DNA from: Halobellus clavatus
GTDB lineage: Archaea; Halobacteriota; Halobacteria; Halobacteriales; Haloferacaceae
Reading direction: 5' to 3'
DNA: 64,000 nucleotides
NCBI RefSeq assembly: GCF_900107195.1
Contig: NZ_FNPB01000006.1
Location: 124,001 to 188,000, forward strand
The first letter of the stretch is position 1; every line of letters starts with the position of its first letter. The notes beneath the pieces were generated by a model. The model saw nothing but the letters and a program-made list of their open reading frames with translations. It was not told the DNA's origin and did not search any database. A program made the position numbers and the translations under genes. Below, piece by piece: positions 42,690 to 51,994 of this stretch.

Positions 42690-43970
42690 TCACCACACGG
42701 CCAGCCGGTTCAGGACCGCCACCGTCCGCAGCACTGAGCCGGCGTCTCCCGGACCGTACACGAGATCGTCGCGCGATTCGACGTGATCGAGAACCGACTG
42801 CGAGGCGTGTTCCGGCGCGGCGGCGATCCCGGCGTCGGCCGCGTCGGCCCACTCCATCACCCGGAGGTCTGACTTGCTGTCGCCCATCACCAACACGAAG
42901 GGATCCTCGATGCCGAGGACGTCCAGCGCTTCCGTCACGCCGGTCGGTTTGTCCAGATCGAGCGACCCGATCTCGGCCGCGTCGGCGTGGTAGTACGCGA
43001 CGTCGATCCGATCGAACCGCGTCGCCACCTCCGTGGGCACGTCCTCCGGCTCACAGGCGGGGGTGGCGTCCTCGGACGACAGAACCTCCGCGATCTCGGG
43101 GTCTGCCGCGGCGTAGTAGGCCCGGGCCCACTCAGACGATTCCACGGGTTTTTGCTCGCGGTCTCGGCTCCCGATTCCGACGTCGCCCACGCCTTCGACG
43201 CACTCGACGATCGACTGGCCCAAGAGGTCGATGAGGTGGACGAGACCGTCGTCGATGACTTCAGCGGCGGCGTCGCTCCCGACGTCGAAGTTCGGTTTGA
43301 GGGTGACGTTGAACTCGTTGCCCTGCAGGTGGACGGACCGCCTGAGTTCCGGCGGAGCGGCGGTCAGCACCCGTGAGCGGACGCGAGCGAACACGTCTTG
43401 AATCTCCTCGTCGAGTCCCTCGTAGAGCAACCGCTTCGTGTCCGACCCCTGGCCGGGCGTGAACACGCCGGTTCCGGCCTCGTAGACGATACTCAACGAC
43501 CCGGAGTGCACGAGTTCGGTCCCCAGCCCCTGAATCATGAATCCCTTCACGTTCTCGAGGGTCTGGCCCGTACAGATCACGATCGGGACGCCGGCCTCGG
43601 AGAACTCGGTGAGGAGGTGCAGCGTCTCTCGCGGGATCTCGTTGTCCGTCCGCCCGGCCGAGCGGAGGGTCTCGTCGACGTCGAGGACCAGCGCGTTCAC
43701 CGGGCGGCCGTACTCCGCGTGGAGATCGAGCGCCGTGAACGTCTGTTCGCGCGTGGCCCGGGCCGCAACCTCGGCCATCGTCTCGCCCGCCGCGAACGAC
43801 TCACCGATCTCGCGCTTGCGGTCCTCGAGTTCGTCGCTGGCGTCCTGCCAGTACTCGAGCGCCACGCGGGAGTCGACGGGCGGAAAGAGGTCGACGAAGT
43901 TCTGGAGATCGTAGAGCGTGTCGGTCTCGTACTCCTCGTAGAGACGGTATAGGAGATCGTACCGGTCCAT
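42690..43970 (-). CDS. HAD-superfamily hydrolase
   Basis: A 426-residue cytosolic protein. A helical N-terminal extension (residues 1-95, RYDLLYRLYEEYE...) precedes a HAD phosphatase domain. Motif I is LVLDVDETLRS, motif II ICTGQTLENV, motif III lies around LDKPTGVTEAL, and motif IV is VMGDSKSDLRVM. The long cap region suggests a Cof/phosphosugar-type phosphatase. The long N-terminal extension is not standard, and the substrate is unknown. ATG 43970 is chosen; the extension to 44126 reads through the divergent promoter region. Confidence 0.82.
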   Translation of the reverse strand: MDRYDLLYRLYEEYETDTLYDLQNFVDLFPPVDSRVALEYWQDASDELEDRKREIGESFAAGETMAEVAARATREQTFTALDLHAEYGRPVNALVLDVDETLRSAGRTDNEIPRETLHLLTEFSEAGVPIVICTGQTLENVKGFMIQGLGTELVHSGSLSIVYEAGTGVFTPGQGSDTKRLLYEGLDEEIQDVFARVRSRVLTAAPPELRRSVHLQGNEFNVTLKPNFDVGSDAAAEVIDDGLVHLIDLLGQSIVECVEGVGDVGIGSRDREQKPVESSEWARAYYAAADPEIAEVLSSEDATPACEPEDVPTEVATRFDRIDVAYYHADAAEIGSLDLDKPTGVTEALDVLGIEDPFVLVMGDSKSDLRVMEWADAADAGIAAAPEHASQSVLDHVESRDDLVYGPGDAGSVLRTVAVLNRLAVW

Positions 43971-44103
43971 ACGTTCCCACGACTCGCTCGTGAGTAAAAA
44001 CACCTCCCTTCGGGGCCCCGTGTGTGAGACGCCTCGAAAGTCCGCCACGGCGGCCGCCGTGCCGAGGGAAACGCTCAAACCGGATACAGTCGTATCCCAG
44101 AGT

Positions 44104-44544
44104 ATGGCTGATTGGACCGACAGCATCGTCGGAGACCGGATGACTGTCGATCAAGCGTTCAACGATCGCGTCACGAATTCGCGCTTTAGTAGTCAAGAGT
44201 GGGGACTCATTATGACGGCGACCGAGTTGGACATCGAACACGCCGAGGACCCCGACCGGGCACGCATCGTCGCGGATACGGAGAAACTGCCGCAGATTAT
44301 GCCCGAACTCGAGAACGTCCGCTCGCAGATGGCGCAGATGGGCGGCGGCGAGAGCGAGGACAGCTCCGGCGGCGTGCTCGACTCGCTGAAGGACGCCCTC
44401 GGCCTCAGCAACGGGACGAGCGGAAACGATCAAGAGCGCATCGAGGCTGCCGAGCGACTGACACAGGCGTACGCCGACGCGTTACAGGACCACCTGGAGT
44501 CCAAGGGCAAGTGGGAACAGGTCCGAGTCGCCTACCAGGAATAG
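44104..44544 (+). CDS. DUF5799 family protein
   Basis: A 146-residue soluble haloarchaeal protein: MADWTDSIVGDRMTVDQAFNDRV, GLIMTATELDIEHAEDPDRARIV and PELENVRSQMAQMGGG, which I recognise as DUF5799. After the conserved domain comes a Gly/Ser linker and a helical C terminus (ERIEAAERLTQAYADALQDHLE). Function unknown. ATG 44104 is preferred over an in-frame start at 43990 that is basic. It is divergent from the HAD gene. Confidence 0.82.
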   Translation: MADWTDSIVGDRMTVDQAFNDRVTNSRFSSQEWGLIMTATELDIEHAEDPDRARIVADTEKLPQIMPELENVRSQMAQMGGGESEDSSGGVLDSLKDALGLSNGTSGNDQERIEAAERLTQAYADALQDHLESKGKWEQVRVAYQE

Positions 44545-44634
44545 TCCGGGGCCATCTGGCGGCCGATTCGTCGAACTCGGCGACCGTCGGCGAGGAGGAG
44601 AACGCTTTCCTCCCGGGCCGTCGTCTCCCCGGAT

Positions 44635-46155
44635 ATGACCGACGACAGCGACGACGTTCGCGTCTTCGACGGCGTCCGACTCGAACGCGTCCGCGAACAC
44701 GTGTGGGAGATTCCGCGCGACGGTGAGATGGGTGTCCCCGCGCGGGTGTTTGCCAGCGAGCAGTTACTGGAACAGATCGCCGACGACAAGACGCTCCAAC
44801 AACTCCGCAACGCGACGCACCTGCCGGGGATCGTCGGCCGGGCCATCTGTATGCCCGACGGTCACCAGGGCTATGGCTTCCCCGTCGGGGGCGTCGGCGC
44901 GATGGACGCCGAGACCGGCTGTATTTCACCGGGCGCGATCGGATACGACATCAACTGCGGCGTCCGAATGATGCGGACCAATCTCACGTACGACGACGTC
45001 GTGGGGCGCGAGGCCGAACTGGTCGACGCGCTGTTCGCGAACGTGCCGTCGGGACTCGGCGGCGGCGGTATCGTCGAGGGCGACCGCGACACGATCGAAG
45101 GCGTGTTGGCGCGCGGAATCGACTGGGCGCTCGAACACGGCTACGCCGTCGAGGACGACCTCGCGCACTGCGAAGACGAGGGGATGCGTCCCGACGCTGA
45201 CCCCGACGCCGTCTCCCAGAAGGCCAAGGACCGGGGTAAGAACCAGATCGGGAGCCTGGGATCGGGGAATCACTTCCTCGAGGTCCAGCGCGTCACCGAC
45301 ATCTACCGTCCGGAGGTGGCCGCTGAGTTCGGCTTAGAACCCGATCAGATCGTCGTCTTGATTCACTGCGGGTCCCGCGGCCTCGGGCATCAGGTCTGTT
45401 CGGACTATCTGCGACGGATCGAACAGGAGCACGGCGACCTGCTCGAGAGGCTTCCCGACAAGGAGTTAGCGGCCGCCCCCGCCGGATCCGAACTCGCCGA
45501 GGAATACTACGGCGCGATGTGCGCCGCGATCAACTTCGCGTGGGTGAATCGGCAACTGATTATGCACCGCACGCGGCAGGTCTTCGAACGTGTGTTCGAC
45601 CGCGACTGGCAGGCGATGGAGATGGAACTCCTCTACGACGTCGCCCACAACATCGGCAAGAAGGAAGTCCACGAGGTCGACGTCGACGCCGACGGTCGAC
45701 CCGCGTCGAGCGGCGAGGCCGTCGCTCGCGAGCAACGGGAACTGTACGTCCACCGGAAGGGCGCGACGCGCGCCTTCCCCGCCGGGCGGGCGGAGGTCCC
45801 CGCGGCCTACCGTGACGTCGGTCAACCGATCATCATCCCCGGCAGTATGGGTGCCGGTTCGTACGTTCTCCGCGGCGGCGAGCGCTCGCTGTCGCGCTCG
45901 TTCGGGTCGACCGCTCACGGCGCGGGGCGGACGATGAGTCGGACGCAGGCGAAGAACGAGTTCTGGGGGGAGACTGTCCAGAACGAACTCCGCGACCAGG
46001 AGAAGATCTACGTGAAGGCGCAATCGGGTGCGACGGTCGCCGAAGAAGCCCCGGGCGTCTACAAAGATGTCGACGAGGTCGTCCGAGTCTCCGACGACCT
46101 CGGCATCGGCGACAAGGTGGCCCGCACGTACCCCGTCTGCAACATCAAGGGATAG
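44635..46155 (+). CDS. rtcB: tRNA-splicing ligase RtcB
   Basis: A 506-residue RNA 3'-phosphate/5'-OH ligase that joins tRNA exons after intron cleavage, using GTP and Mn. Conserved segments are ICMPDGHQGYGFPVGGVGA, GAIGYDINCGVRMM (metal Cys), SLGSGNHFLEVQ, VVLIHCGSRGLGHQV, DVAHNIGKKE and IPGSMGAGSYVL, leading to the guanylylated His near SFGSTAHGAGR. The length is normal and no intein is present. It is preceded by DUF5799 with a 90-base gap. Confidence 0.97.
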   Translation: MTDDSDDVRVFDGVRLERVREHVWEIPRDGEMGVPARVFASEQLLEQIADDKTLQQLRNATHLPGIVGRAICMPDGHQGYGFPVGGVGAMDAETGCISPGAIGYDINCGVRMMRTNLTYDDVVGREAELVDALFANVPSGLGGGGIVEGDRDTIEGVLARGIDWALEHGYAVEDDLAHCEDEGMRPDADPDAVSQKAKDRGKNQIGSLGSGNHFLEVQRVTDIYRPEVAAEFGLEPDQIVVLIHCGSRGLGHQVCSDYLRRIEQEHGDLLERLPDKELAAAPAGSELAEEYYGAMCAAINFAWVNRQLIMHRTRQVFERVFDRDWQAMEMELLYDVAHNIGKKEVHEVDVDADGRPASSGEAVAREQRELYVHRKGATRAFPAGRAEVPAAYRDVGQPIIIPGSMGAGSYVLRGGERSLSRSFGSTAHGAGRTMSRTQAKNEFWGETVQNELRDQEKIYVKAQSGATVAEEAPGVYKDVDEVVRVSDDLGIGDKVARTYPVCNIKG

Positions 46156-46328
46156 CCCGTCGAGTGACAGTCGCTATCTGCGTGGCGAACAGGCGGCGCG
46201 TCCCACCGATCCGCGGCGGCGCGCCGCGCACCCGCCGTGACCGCCGCGGTCGATCCTCATCGCACGGTGGTGCTGGTCCCGGCTTCCGGGATAAACGCTC
46301 GGGACCTGGCGGTGTACTTGGCCGTCTC

Positions 46329-46562
46329 TCACCGGTGCAGACAGACGACGAGTCGCTCGTCCTCGTGGACCACGCACAGCCGCGCTGACCCGCTCGTGTC
46401 GAAGGAGTGAGCGCGGTGCTCTGTGAGCAGGAGCCTGGAAAACGGGTCCTCACACGCGGGACAGGCGACATCGTCGCGGTTCTCATAGAGCGTCACGTCG
46501 CCGTCGTCACGGAGGAGTTTCATCCGGTGGCGGACGGCGTGTTGATCGAATCGGTCGGTCAT
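46329..46562 (-). CDS. Small CxxC protein, DUF7385-like
   Basis: A 77-residue protein: MTDRFDQHAVRHRMKLLRDDGDVTLYENRDDVACPACEDPFSRLLLTEHR... One CxxC pair (CPAC) plus a later Cys in ARLCVVHEDE could bind zinc. From memory it resembles small haloarchaeal proteins of the DUF7385 type, sometimes annotated near archaellum genes, but there is no archaellum gene here. Start is ATG 46562; upstream frame is Arg-rich shadow. Confidence 0.65.
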   Translation of the reverse strand: MTDRFDQHAVRHRMKLLRDDGDVTLYENRDDVACPACEDPFSRLLLTEHRAHSFDTSGSARLCVVHEDERLVVCLHR

Positions 46563-46614
46563 CGCCCGAGAGTGGCCGGCCTGTCGGCAAAGAGATTGTC
46601 GTCGAACAGGCGGG

Positions 46615-47328
46615 TCATTCCAGCCGCGAGAGCCGATCCTCCGCCGTTGCGAGCGCCGCTTCGTCGCCCTCGACGAGGTACGTGACGAGTTCGCGGGCCG
46701 CGCGGACGAGCGCCTCCGACTCTGCCACCGGGACGTCACCGTAGACGGCGTCGACGCGCTTCACGTGCGTCCGCAGCGTCTCCCGGACGCGCGCTGCGGC
46801 AGGGTCGGGGTGGTCGTCGAGCCACGTTCCGAGGTCGCTGCAGAACGCGTCGAGAATTTCGGCGTACGCCAGTCCCCGAGCGTCAGCCATCGATTCCGGG
46901 ACCGTATCCGGAGCAGGTCGTTCGTTCTTGTCGGCGCCGCGAAGCAGCTCTAAGACGTAGAGGCGAGAGGACTCGGTCGGCTCACGGGACCGATCGAAGA
47001 CGTCGACAGCGTGGAGGAGCTCCGCGGCCGCCAGAATGGTATCGTCGACCGTCCGGAGGTCACCGCCGCTCACGAATCCGCGTTTCCGGACGTACTCCCG
47101 GAGCGTGGCTTTCAGCCCGTCGGCGATGCCGCCGACGTCGGTCACCGATTCGAGTTCGTTCCGGTGCGCCGAGAGGTCAAGTTCGACCGGGTTGTCGGTG
47201 TGGCGCTGTCGCTCGCCGGTGCCGACGCTTCGGAGACTGTCGCAGTCCGGACACGCCACTTCACCGGTCTCGAAGTAGGACCACTCGTGTCCACACTCAG
47301 TACAGCGGCGACGACCACGAACGCGCAT
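46615..47328 (-). CDS. Zinc-ribbon haloarchaeal protein, DUF7117-like
   Basis: A 237-residue protein with an N-terminal zinc ribbon (RRRCTECGHEWSYFETGEVACPDCDSLRS, four Cys) and a helical acidic C-terminal domain (ELESVTDVGGIADGLKATLREYVRKRG...). It resembles the haloarchaeal DUF7117 family, whose function is unknown. A nucleic-acid-related role is only a guess from the ribbon. Start is ATG 47328 (MRVRGRRRCTEC); the 36-codon extension to 47436 lacks acidic bias. Confidence 0.75.
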   Translation of the reverse strand: MRVRGRRRCTECGHEWSYFETGEVACPDCDSLRSVGTGERQRHTDNPVELDLSAHRNELESVTDVGGIADGLKATLREYVRKRGFVSGGDLRTVDDTILAAAELLHAVDVFDRSREPTESSRLYVLELLRGADKNERPAPDTVPESMADARGLAYAEILDAFCSDLGTWLDDHPDPAAARVRETLRTHVKRVDAVYGDVPVAESEALVRAARELVTYLVEGDEAALATAEDRLSRLE

Positions 47329-47828
47329 ACTCGGAGGGTCGGTTCGCAGCGAGAAAAACGCGTCGCGACGCTGAACCGCCCCCTGCGGGGAGATGATTCG
47401 GCCAGCCGAACCCAACGACATCGCCGTAGCCGACATACTTATGTACGGGACTCCGTAACTGTCAGGTGACGCTTCGTCTGGAGGGCCGAAGCGTCAGCGG
47501 GGACCAATTCAGGGCGGCAAGCTTCCGCGTGCTTTCACGCGGCTTGCTTTCCTTTTCCGTTGCACCTACTCGCCGAGTGCCACCAGTCTGTGAGGCGCGA
47601 CAGTCACAGCCGTCGCGATCGCTCGGGACGGGGCCGGCGCACGCCGTCGCTCGAAATTTCAGTGTTGAGATATTAGATATTCTACACTGTACGGATAACT
47701 GGCAGGATATGTTACCTTATTGGAATCAACGTGAGATGGCTCATCGCCCGTCAACGGCCCGTTAGAAGACACGTGGTATGTCGATATGTTTATTTTGGAG
47801 AACACTAATGTTAGCGTAGAGTGTACGG
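47329..47828. other. 500-base intergenic region with two strong hairpins
   Basis: No supported gene. Two stable hairpins lie close together: a perfect 10-bp stem (TGACGCTTCG at 47467-47476 with 47487-47496), and a two-part stem (GCAAG plus CCGCGTG, 47517-47531, paired with 47536-47547, loop CTTT) followed by a T/C-rich run. The right third (about 47660-47800) is A/T-rich and holds the PadR promoter (TTTATTTTGG near 47788-47797). Confidence 0.5.
47467..47547. ncRNA. Candidate structured RNA or mobile-element end (tandem hairpins)
   Basis: Two hairpins with 10-bp and 12-bp stems, separated by about 20 bases that read GGGGACCAATTCAGGGCG. The second is followed by TTTCCTTTTCC, like a terminator. 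The pair could be a small RNA, a double terminator, or the remnant end of an IS200/IS605-type element (omega-RNA region). No adjacent tnpB remains. Strand and function are undetermined. Confidence 0.35.
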
Positions 47829-48125
47829 ATGTACGACCTGACAGGATTCCAGCGTGACCTGCTGTACGTGATCGCCGGACTCGACGAACCGCACGGACTC
47901 GCAATTAAAGAAGAACTGGAAGAGTACTACGAAAAAGAGATCCACCACGGGCGGCTCTACCCGAATCTCGACACCCTGGTCGAGAAAGGGCTCGTGGATA
48001 AAGGACAGCGCGATCGCCGAACGAACTACTACACGCTCACGCGACGCGGCCGCCGCGAAATCGCGGCCCGGAAAGACTGGGAAGGGACCTACATCAACGT
48101 CTCTTTCGACGGAATCGACGACTGA
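47829..48125 (+). CDS. PadR family transcriptional regulator
   Basis: A 98-residue winged-helix protein: LTGFQRDLLYVIAGLDEPHGLAIKEELEEYYEKEIHHGRLYPNLD, with the PadR wing and recognition helix, then KGQRDRRTNYYTLTRRGRREIAARKDWE. It lacks the long C-terminal dimerisation domain, so it is a short PadR-s2 type common in haloarchaea. An A/T-rich promoter lies directly upstream. Target unknown. Confidence 0.92.
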   Translation: MYDLTGFQRDLLYVIAGLDEPHGLAIKEELEEYYEKEIHHGRLYPNLDTLVEKGLVDKGQRDRRTNYYTLTRRGRREIAARKDWEGTYINVSFDGIDD

Positions 48126-48247
48126 GACGGACGGTTCCGTCCCGGCGATCACGCCCTCGCGGAACACAGCCACTCGTCCCCCGTGAGCGAAGCCCATCCC
48201 ACCCTGAGGCACCGTGGTCCTGCGCGGCACGCCATCGCTACACGCCC

Positions 48248-49576
48248 TCACTCCCGGTCGGCGACCTGCCCCCCGAACTCGAAGCCACCCGCGCGGGTTG
48301 CGTCGTCGTCCCGGTCGGTGACCGGCGACGCACTCGCGTTCCGCCCAGCACTCGGGTCGCCCTCGGAGCCGTCGCCCCCGAGCGGTGTCGACTGTTCCCC
48401 CGCACCCTCCTGTGACGCCCCATCAGCAGCGACGGCCGGTCCACCGGGCGGCGAGCGCCCCGTCTCCTGGCCCGTGGCGACGCCCGGATCCACCGCGTAC
48501 GGCACGAGCGGTTCGCGATCGATCAGTATCGACAGCACGTGCCGTGAGAAGTTCGCGAGCAACACGAGGATGATCGGGCCCAGGAATATCCCGTACCACC
48601 CGAAGAGCAGTGGCCCCAGCGTGTACGCGATCATCACCGCGCCCACGTGCAGCGTCCGGCCCGACACGAACGGTCGAAGGACGAGGTCGGGGATCGTGTC
48701 CACGACGACGAACGAGACCGCGACGAAGACGGCGGTGAACCACAACGTCGACGGATCCGCGAGGTACGAGACGGCCCCGAGATACAGGGTGACAGGAACG
48801 TAGACGAGTTTCATTCCGACGATGGGGATCAGACTCGCGACGCCGGCGAGCAGCCCGAGCAACGCCGCGGCCGGGATTGCGACCCCGGCCGGAGCGACCA
48901 CGTTCAGAACCGAGTACGATACGACGCCGATCGTTCCGGTGAGAACCGCGTTCAGGATGTTCCCGAAGAAGATGCTCGTGAAGTCCCGATCCACACCGCG
49001 GATGAACGCTTCGAGAACGCCGCGGTCGTCGCCGACCTTCCGCCGAACCCACTTGGTGAGTTGCTTGTCGTCCCGGAGCAGGTAGAACGCGAACGCGATC
49101 ATCGCGAACAGGTGCACGAGTCCGACCCCGACGAACGCGAGGACGTTTCCGGCCGATCCGAGCGAGGAGACCAACTGCTCGATCTGCCCGACCGAGAGCG
49201 TCGCGGGGTCGAACTGTAGCAAGCTCTCGATGTCAGTCAGCCGGGTCAGTTGGCCCTCCGTGATCGGATACCGCGAGAGATCGAAGATACCCTCGTTCGT
49301 CAGGCGGAGGACTTCGCTCACGGCAACAGCGCCGGTGTAACCGATGAGTCCGAGCGCCGGCAGCGCGAGGACGAATAGCGCGACTGCAGCCGCGAGACTC
49401 GGCGGCCGCACGCGCTTTCTGATCCGACGGTAGATCGGCCGCGTCGCGTAGTAAATGAAGACCCCGAACACGAACGTCCCGATGAACGAGTAGACGATGT
49501 ACGCCAGCGCGAGACCAAGCGCGAGTCCGACGCCCCACCACGACGCTCGCGACCGGTTCCATTCAGGCGCCGACAT
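48248..49576 (-). CDS. AI-2E family transporter (permease)
   Basis: A 442-residue membrane protein with about eight helices. Family landmarks are the paired N-terminal helices (LALGLALAYIVYSFIGTFVFG), VRRKVGDDRGVLEAFIRGVDRDFTSIFFGNILNA and the C-terminal PDLVLRPFVSGRTLHVGAVMI...LGPLLFGWYGIFLGPIILVL. The 70-residue C-terminal tail is hydrophilic and disordered. Family members were first linked to autoinducer-2 export, and others are ion antiporters; substrate here is unknown. Start is ATG 49576; the long upstream frame is basic shadow. Confidence 0.9.
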   Translation of the reverse strand: MSAPEWNRSRASWWGVGLALGLALAYIVYSFIGTFVFGVFIYYATRPIYRRIRKRVRPPSLAAAVALFVLALPALGLIGYTGAVAVSEVLRLTNEGIFDLSRYPITEGQLTRLTDIESLLQFDPATLSVGQIEQLVSSLGSAGNVLAFVGVGLVHLFAMIAFAFYLLRDDKQLTKWVRRKVGDDRGVLEAFIRGVDRDFTSIFFGNILNAVLTGTIGVVSYSVLNVVAPAGVAIPAAALLGLLAGVASLIPIVGMKLVYVPVTLYLGAVSYLADPSTLWFTAVFVAVSFVVVDTIPDLVLRPFVSGRTLHVGAVMIAYTLGPLLFGWYGIFLGPIILVLLANFSRHVLSILIDREPLVPYAVDPGVATGQETGRSPPGGPAVAADGASQEGAGEQSTPLGGDGSEGDPSAGRNASASPVTDRDDDATRAGGFEFGGQVADRE

Positions 49577-49607
49577 ACCGAAGGAGGGACTGCGACGGAC
49601 CAAAAGT

Positions 49608-50201
49608 CTACCGCGGCGTGGCCGTCGGCGCGTTCTCGGTCTCGGCGTCGGTAGTGGTGGCCGAGTCAGTCGATTCGTTCGCCGTCCCCATCGCACACGC
49701 CATCGCAGTTGAGACCACACGAGCGCGGACGCTCCCGTCGGGACGGACGGCGACGTGCGTCGCGGAGTCGTTGCAATCGACGAAGTCGCGCCGCACGCCG
49801 AGCGTCCGTCCATCGCCGGTCGGCGGCGTCACCTCGAACACGTAGTCGGCCCGGCGGTACACCTCGACGAGCAACGATCCGTACGGAGGAAAGGTCCGCT
49901 CCACGTCGACGAGTGCCTCGTCTCGCTCTACGTCACGCAGCGTGAGACGAACCGACCGTTCTTCGGCGTCGTCGTTCCAGACGGCGATCTGGTGGTGTCG
50001 ATTCGACGCGGGGTCGCCGACTCGTTCGGTCTCGAAGGGGTCGCCGGCATCGAACTTCGAGAGGCTCCCGTAGCCGCTCGGCGGCAGTTGTTCGGTGGTC
50101 GTCTCGCTCGTGGGGGTGTCGCTCCCGGCCGTGGCGAGACAGCCGGACAGCGACCCGGCGAAGAGGGTGGGGAGGGCAGCGAGGAGGTCGCGGCGACGCA
50201 T
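49608..50201 (-). CDS. Haloarchaeal lipoprotein
   Basis: A 197-residue secreted protein. The signal MRRRDLLAALPTLFAGSLSGC has a twin-Arg-type start and lipobox (Cys21), followed by a Thr/Ser-rich spacer. The mature domain looks like a beta-sandwich (HHQIAVWNDDAEERSVRLTLRD, PPYGSLLVEVYRRADYVFEV) and has two late Cys (DFVDCNDSA, AMACAMG). Similar haloarchaeal lipoproteins have no known function. Confidence 0.8.
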   Translation of the reverse strand: MRRRDLLAALPTLFAGSLSGCLATAGSDTPTSETTTEQLPPSGYGSLSKFDAGDPFETERVGDPASNRHHQIAVWNDDAEERSVRLTLRDVERDEALVDVERTFPPYGSLLVEVYRRADYVFEVTPPTGDGRTLGVRRDFVDCNDSATHVAVRPDGSVRARVVSTAMACAMGTANESTDSATTTDAETENAPTATPR

Positions 50202-50278
50202 CGCCCGGAACTACGAAACGGGGTATCATACCCGTTGGGATAGGTCGAACGCGCGTTTCAGTTACCGTCAGTCTTCGA

Positions 50279-51259
50279 TCAGGTCCAGTCGTCGAGTCCG
50301 GTCTGTACGATCGACGACTCGATCCGTTCGAAGCCGCGCTCGACCTCGTCGGGCGCGACCGCCCACTCCTCGGTGACGTACGCACGGGCGGCTTCCATAT
50401 CCGGCGAGATCGTCGTCTCGAAGTCGTACTCGTCCGTCACGGGCGGGTCGAGGAACAGCTCACGGACCCGATCGGCATTCTCGATGTAGGCGTCTCTGGC
50501 GTCGAGCACCGTCCACAGGTCCCCGTGCTCGCGGACGGCCGAGAGCGCCGTCTTCGGCCCCACGCCAGAAATTCCCTCGTTGAAGTCTGTTCCGCACAGG
50601 ATCGCGACGTCGACGAGCTGTTCGCGCGTGAGGTCGAGGTCATCGAGCGTCGCCTGCAGATCCATCAACTCGGGATCGCCCTTCGAGGTGAGTTGACGGA
50701 GCGTGTACGGTGCGCCGAACAGAAGCGTGTCGTAGTCCTCGCTGCCGACGTAGTCGACGTCGCCGCGGATCGCCATATGTGCGGCCTGCGCTTCCCCCTC
50801 GGCTGGCGCTTCGACGACCGGCACGTCGAGCCGTTCGAGGAGGCCGCGGGTCGTCTCGTGAATCACGTCAGTCAGTCGTTGCGTCCGGGCTTCCAGCCGC
50901 GCGGCCGCGACGTCGTCGCCGCGTTCCTCGGCGGCCTGCTGCTGCGCTTCGGCTCGCTCTCGGGCCTCACGCCGCTCTGCGACCTCGTCGTCTTTCAGTT
51001 CCGTGACGCCGCCGTCGAACACGAACACCGGCGTGAGGTCGTGCTCGAAAAACTTCGGGAGCCCCTGGACGACCCCGATGAGGTTCGCGACTTCCTCGCT
51101 CGCCTCGGTCGTGTACGCCTCTTCACGGGTGAACTTGACCGTCGTCGTGAGATACCGATACAGCCAGTTGTGGGCGTCGACCGCAACGACGCTCGCACCG
51201 AGGTCGTCGAAGGCGACCGTCGAGAGGGCCGCCAGACTCCGCAGATCTGCGTTTCCCAT
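50279..51259 (-). CDS. fen: Flap endonuclease 1
   Basis: A 326-residue XPG-family structure-specific nuclease that removes 5' flaps during lagging-strand maturation and repair. N-domain acidic residues are seen in [14 protein letters not shown] and PVFVFDGG, and I-domain residues in [12 protein letters not shown] and [11 protein letters not shown], then [18 protein letters not shown] (helix-hairpin-helix). The C terminus ends QTGLDDWT, matching a PCNA-interacting box. It is four bases short of typical spacing from nothing unusual; 26 bases separate it from the GNAT gene upstream. Confidence 0.96.
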   Translation of the reverse strand: MGNADLRSLAALSTVAFDDLGASVVAVDAHNWLYRYLTTTVKFTREEAYTTEASEEVANLIGVVQGLPKFFEHDLTPVFVFDGGVTELKDDEVAERREARERAEAQQQAAEERGDDVAAARLEARTQRLTDVIHETTRGLLERLDVPVVEAPAEGEAQAAHMAIRGDVDYVGSEDYDTLLFGAPYTLRQLTSKGDPELMDLQATLDDLDLTREQLVDVAILCGTDFNEGISGVGPKTALSAVREHGDLWTVLDARDAYIENADRVRELFLDPPVTDEYDFETTISPDMEAARAYVTEEWAVAPDEVERGFERIESSIVQTGLDDWT

Positions 51260-51285
51260 CGTCGATGGCTCCGTGGCCCGAGGGC

Positions 51286-51918
51286 TTAATCGTCCGGTTC
51301 CGACGGCCGAGGATCGATGCGTTCCGGCGGGTCGGCGTCGGTCCGCGCGGCCAGGAACGACGCCTCGGGGTCGCCGCGGCCGCGCTCGCGATACAGGCGC
51401 AGGCCCGCCCGATAGCGGTTGGCGTCCCCGTCCCGGTCGACAGCCTCCGCGGGGTCCGCAGGGCGCTCGAGAACCAGTTCCGCGACGCCGGTCTCACGCC
51501 CGGTCCACGTGAACCCCGCCTTGTACATCGCCTCGTACGCGAAGGGGTTGTTGACGGCGATTCGGAGCCGCTCGTAGCCCCGCTGGGCCGCCTTCGGAGC
51601 CACGAACGCCGCCAATCGGGGACCGAGGCCCTCGCCTTTCGCGTCGGCCCGGACGGTGATGTAGCGATACCACAGCGTCGACTCGTCCGTGCGGTCTTCG
51701 TTGAACGCGAGTGCGGCGACGACGTCGTCAGCGAACTCGTCGGCGTCGACTGACGCGGGCGTCTCCGGCGCCTCGTCGACGGCGTCTCGTCGACCGCCGT
51801 CGCGGACGACCGCCTTCCCGGTGGAGGACATCACGAACTTCCCGGCGTAGGCGAACCGGCGGTAGTCGAGCCTGAGGGTCGGTCCGGCGGGTGGCCACCC
51901 GAGGACGGCGAACGCCAT
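51286..51918 (-). CDS. GNAT-type acetyltransferase
   Basis: A 210-residue protein with a GNAT core. The acetyl-CoA-binding stretch is [25 protein letters not shown], followed by [26 protein letters not shown], a classic GNAT motif B. The N-terminal 70 residues and the acidic C-terminal tail ([19 protein letters not shown]) are lineage-specific. Substrate unknown. It lies just upstream of fen and may be co-transcribed with it. Confidence 0.85.
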   Translation of the reverse strand: MAFAVLGWPPAGPTLRLDYRRFAYAGKFVMSSTGKAVVRDGGRRDAVDEAPETPASVDADEFADDVVAALAFNEDRTDESTLWYRYITVRADAKGEGLGPRLAAFVAPKAAQRGYERLRIAVNNPFAYEAMYKAGFTWTGRETGVAELVLERPADPAEAVDRDGDANRYRAGLRLYRERGRGDPEASFLAARTDADPPERIDPRPSEPDD

Positions 51919-51994
51919 TGCCGGCCGAACGGGACGGACCGAAAAGAGTGCGGCGGTCCGACAGTTCCTTCATCGTCGACGCGGTAGGGCCGCT

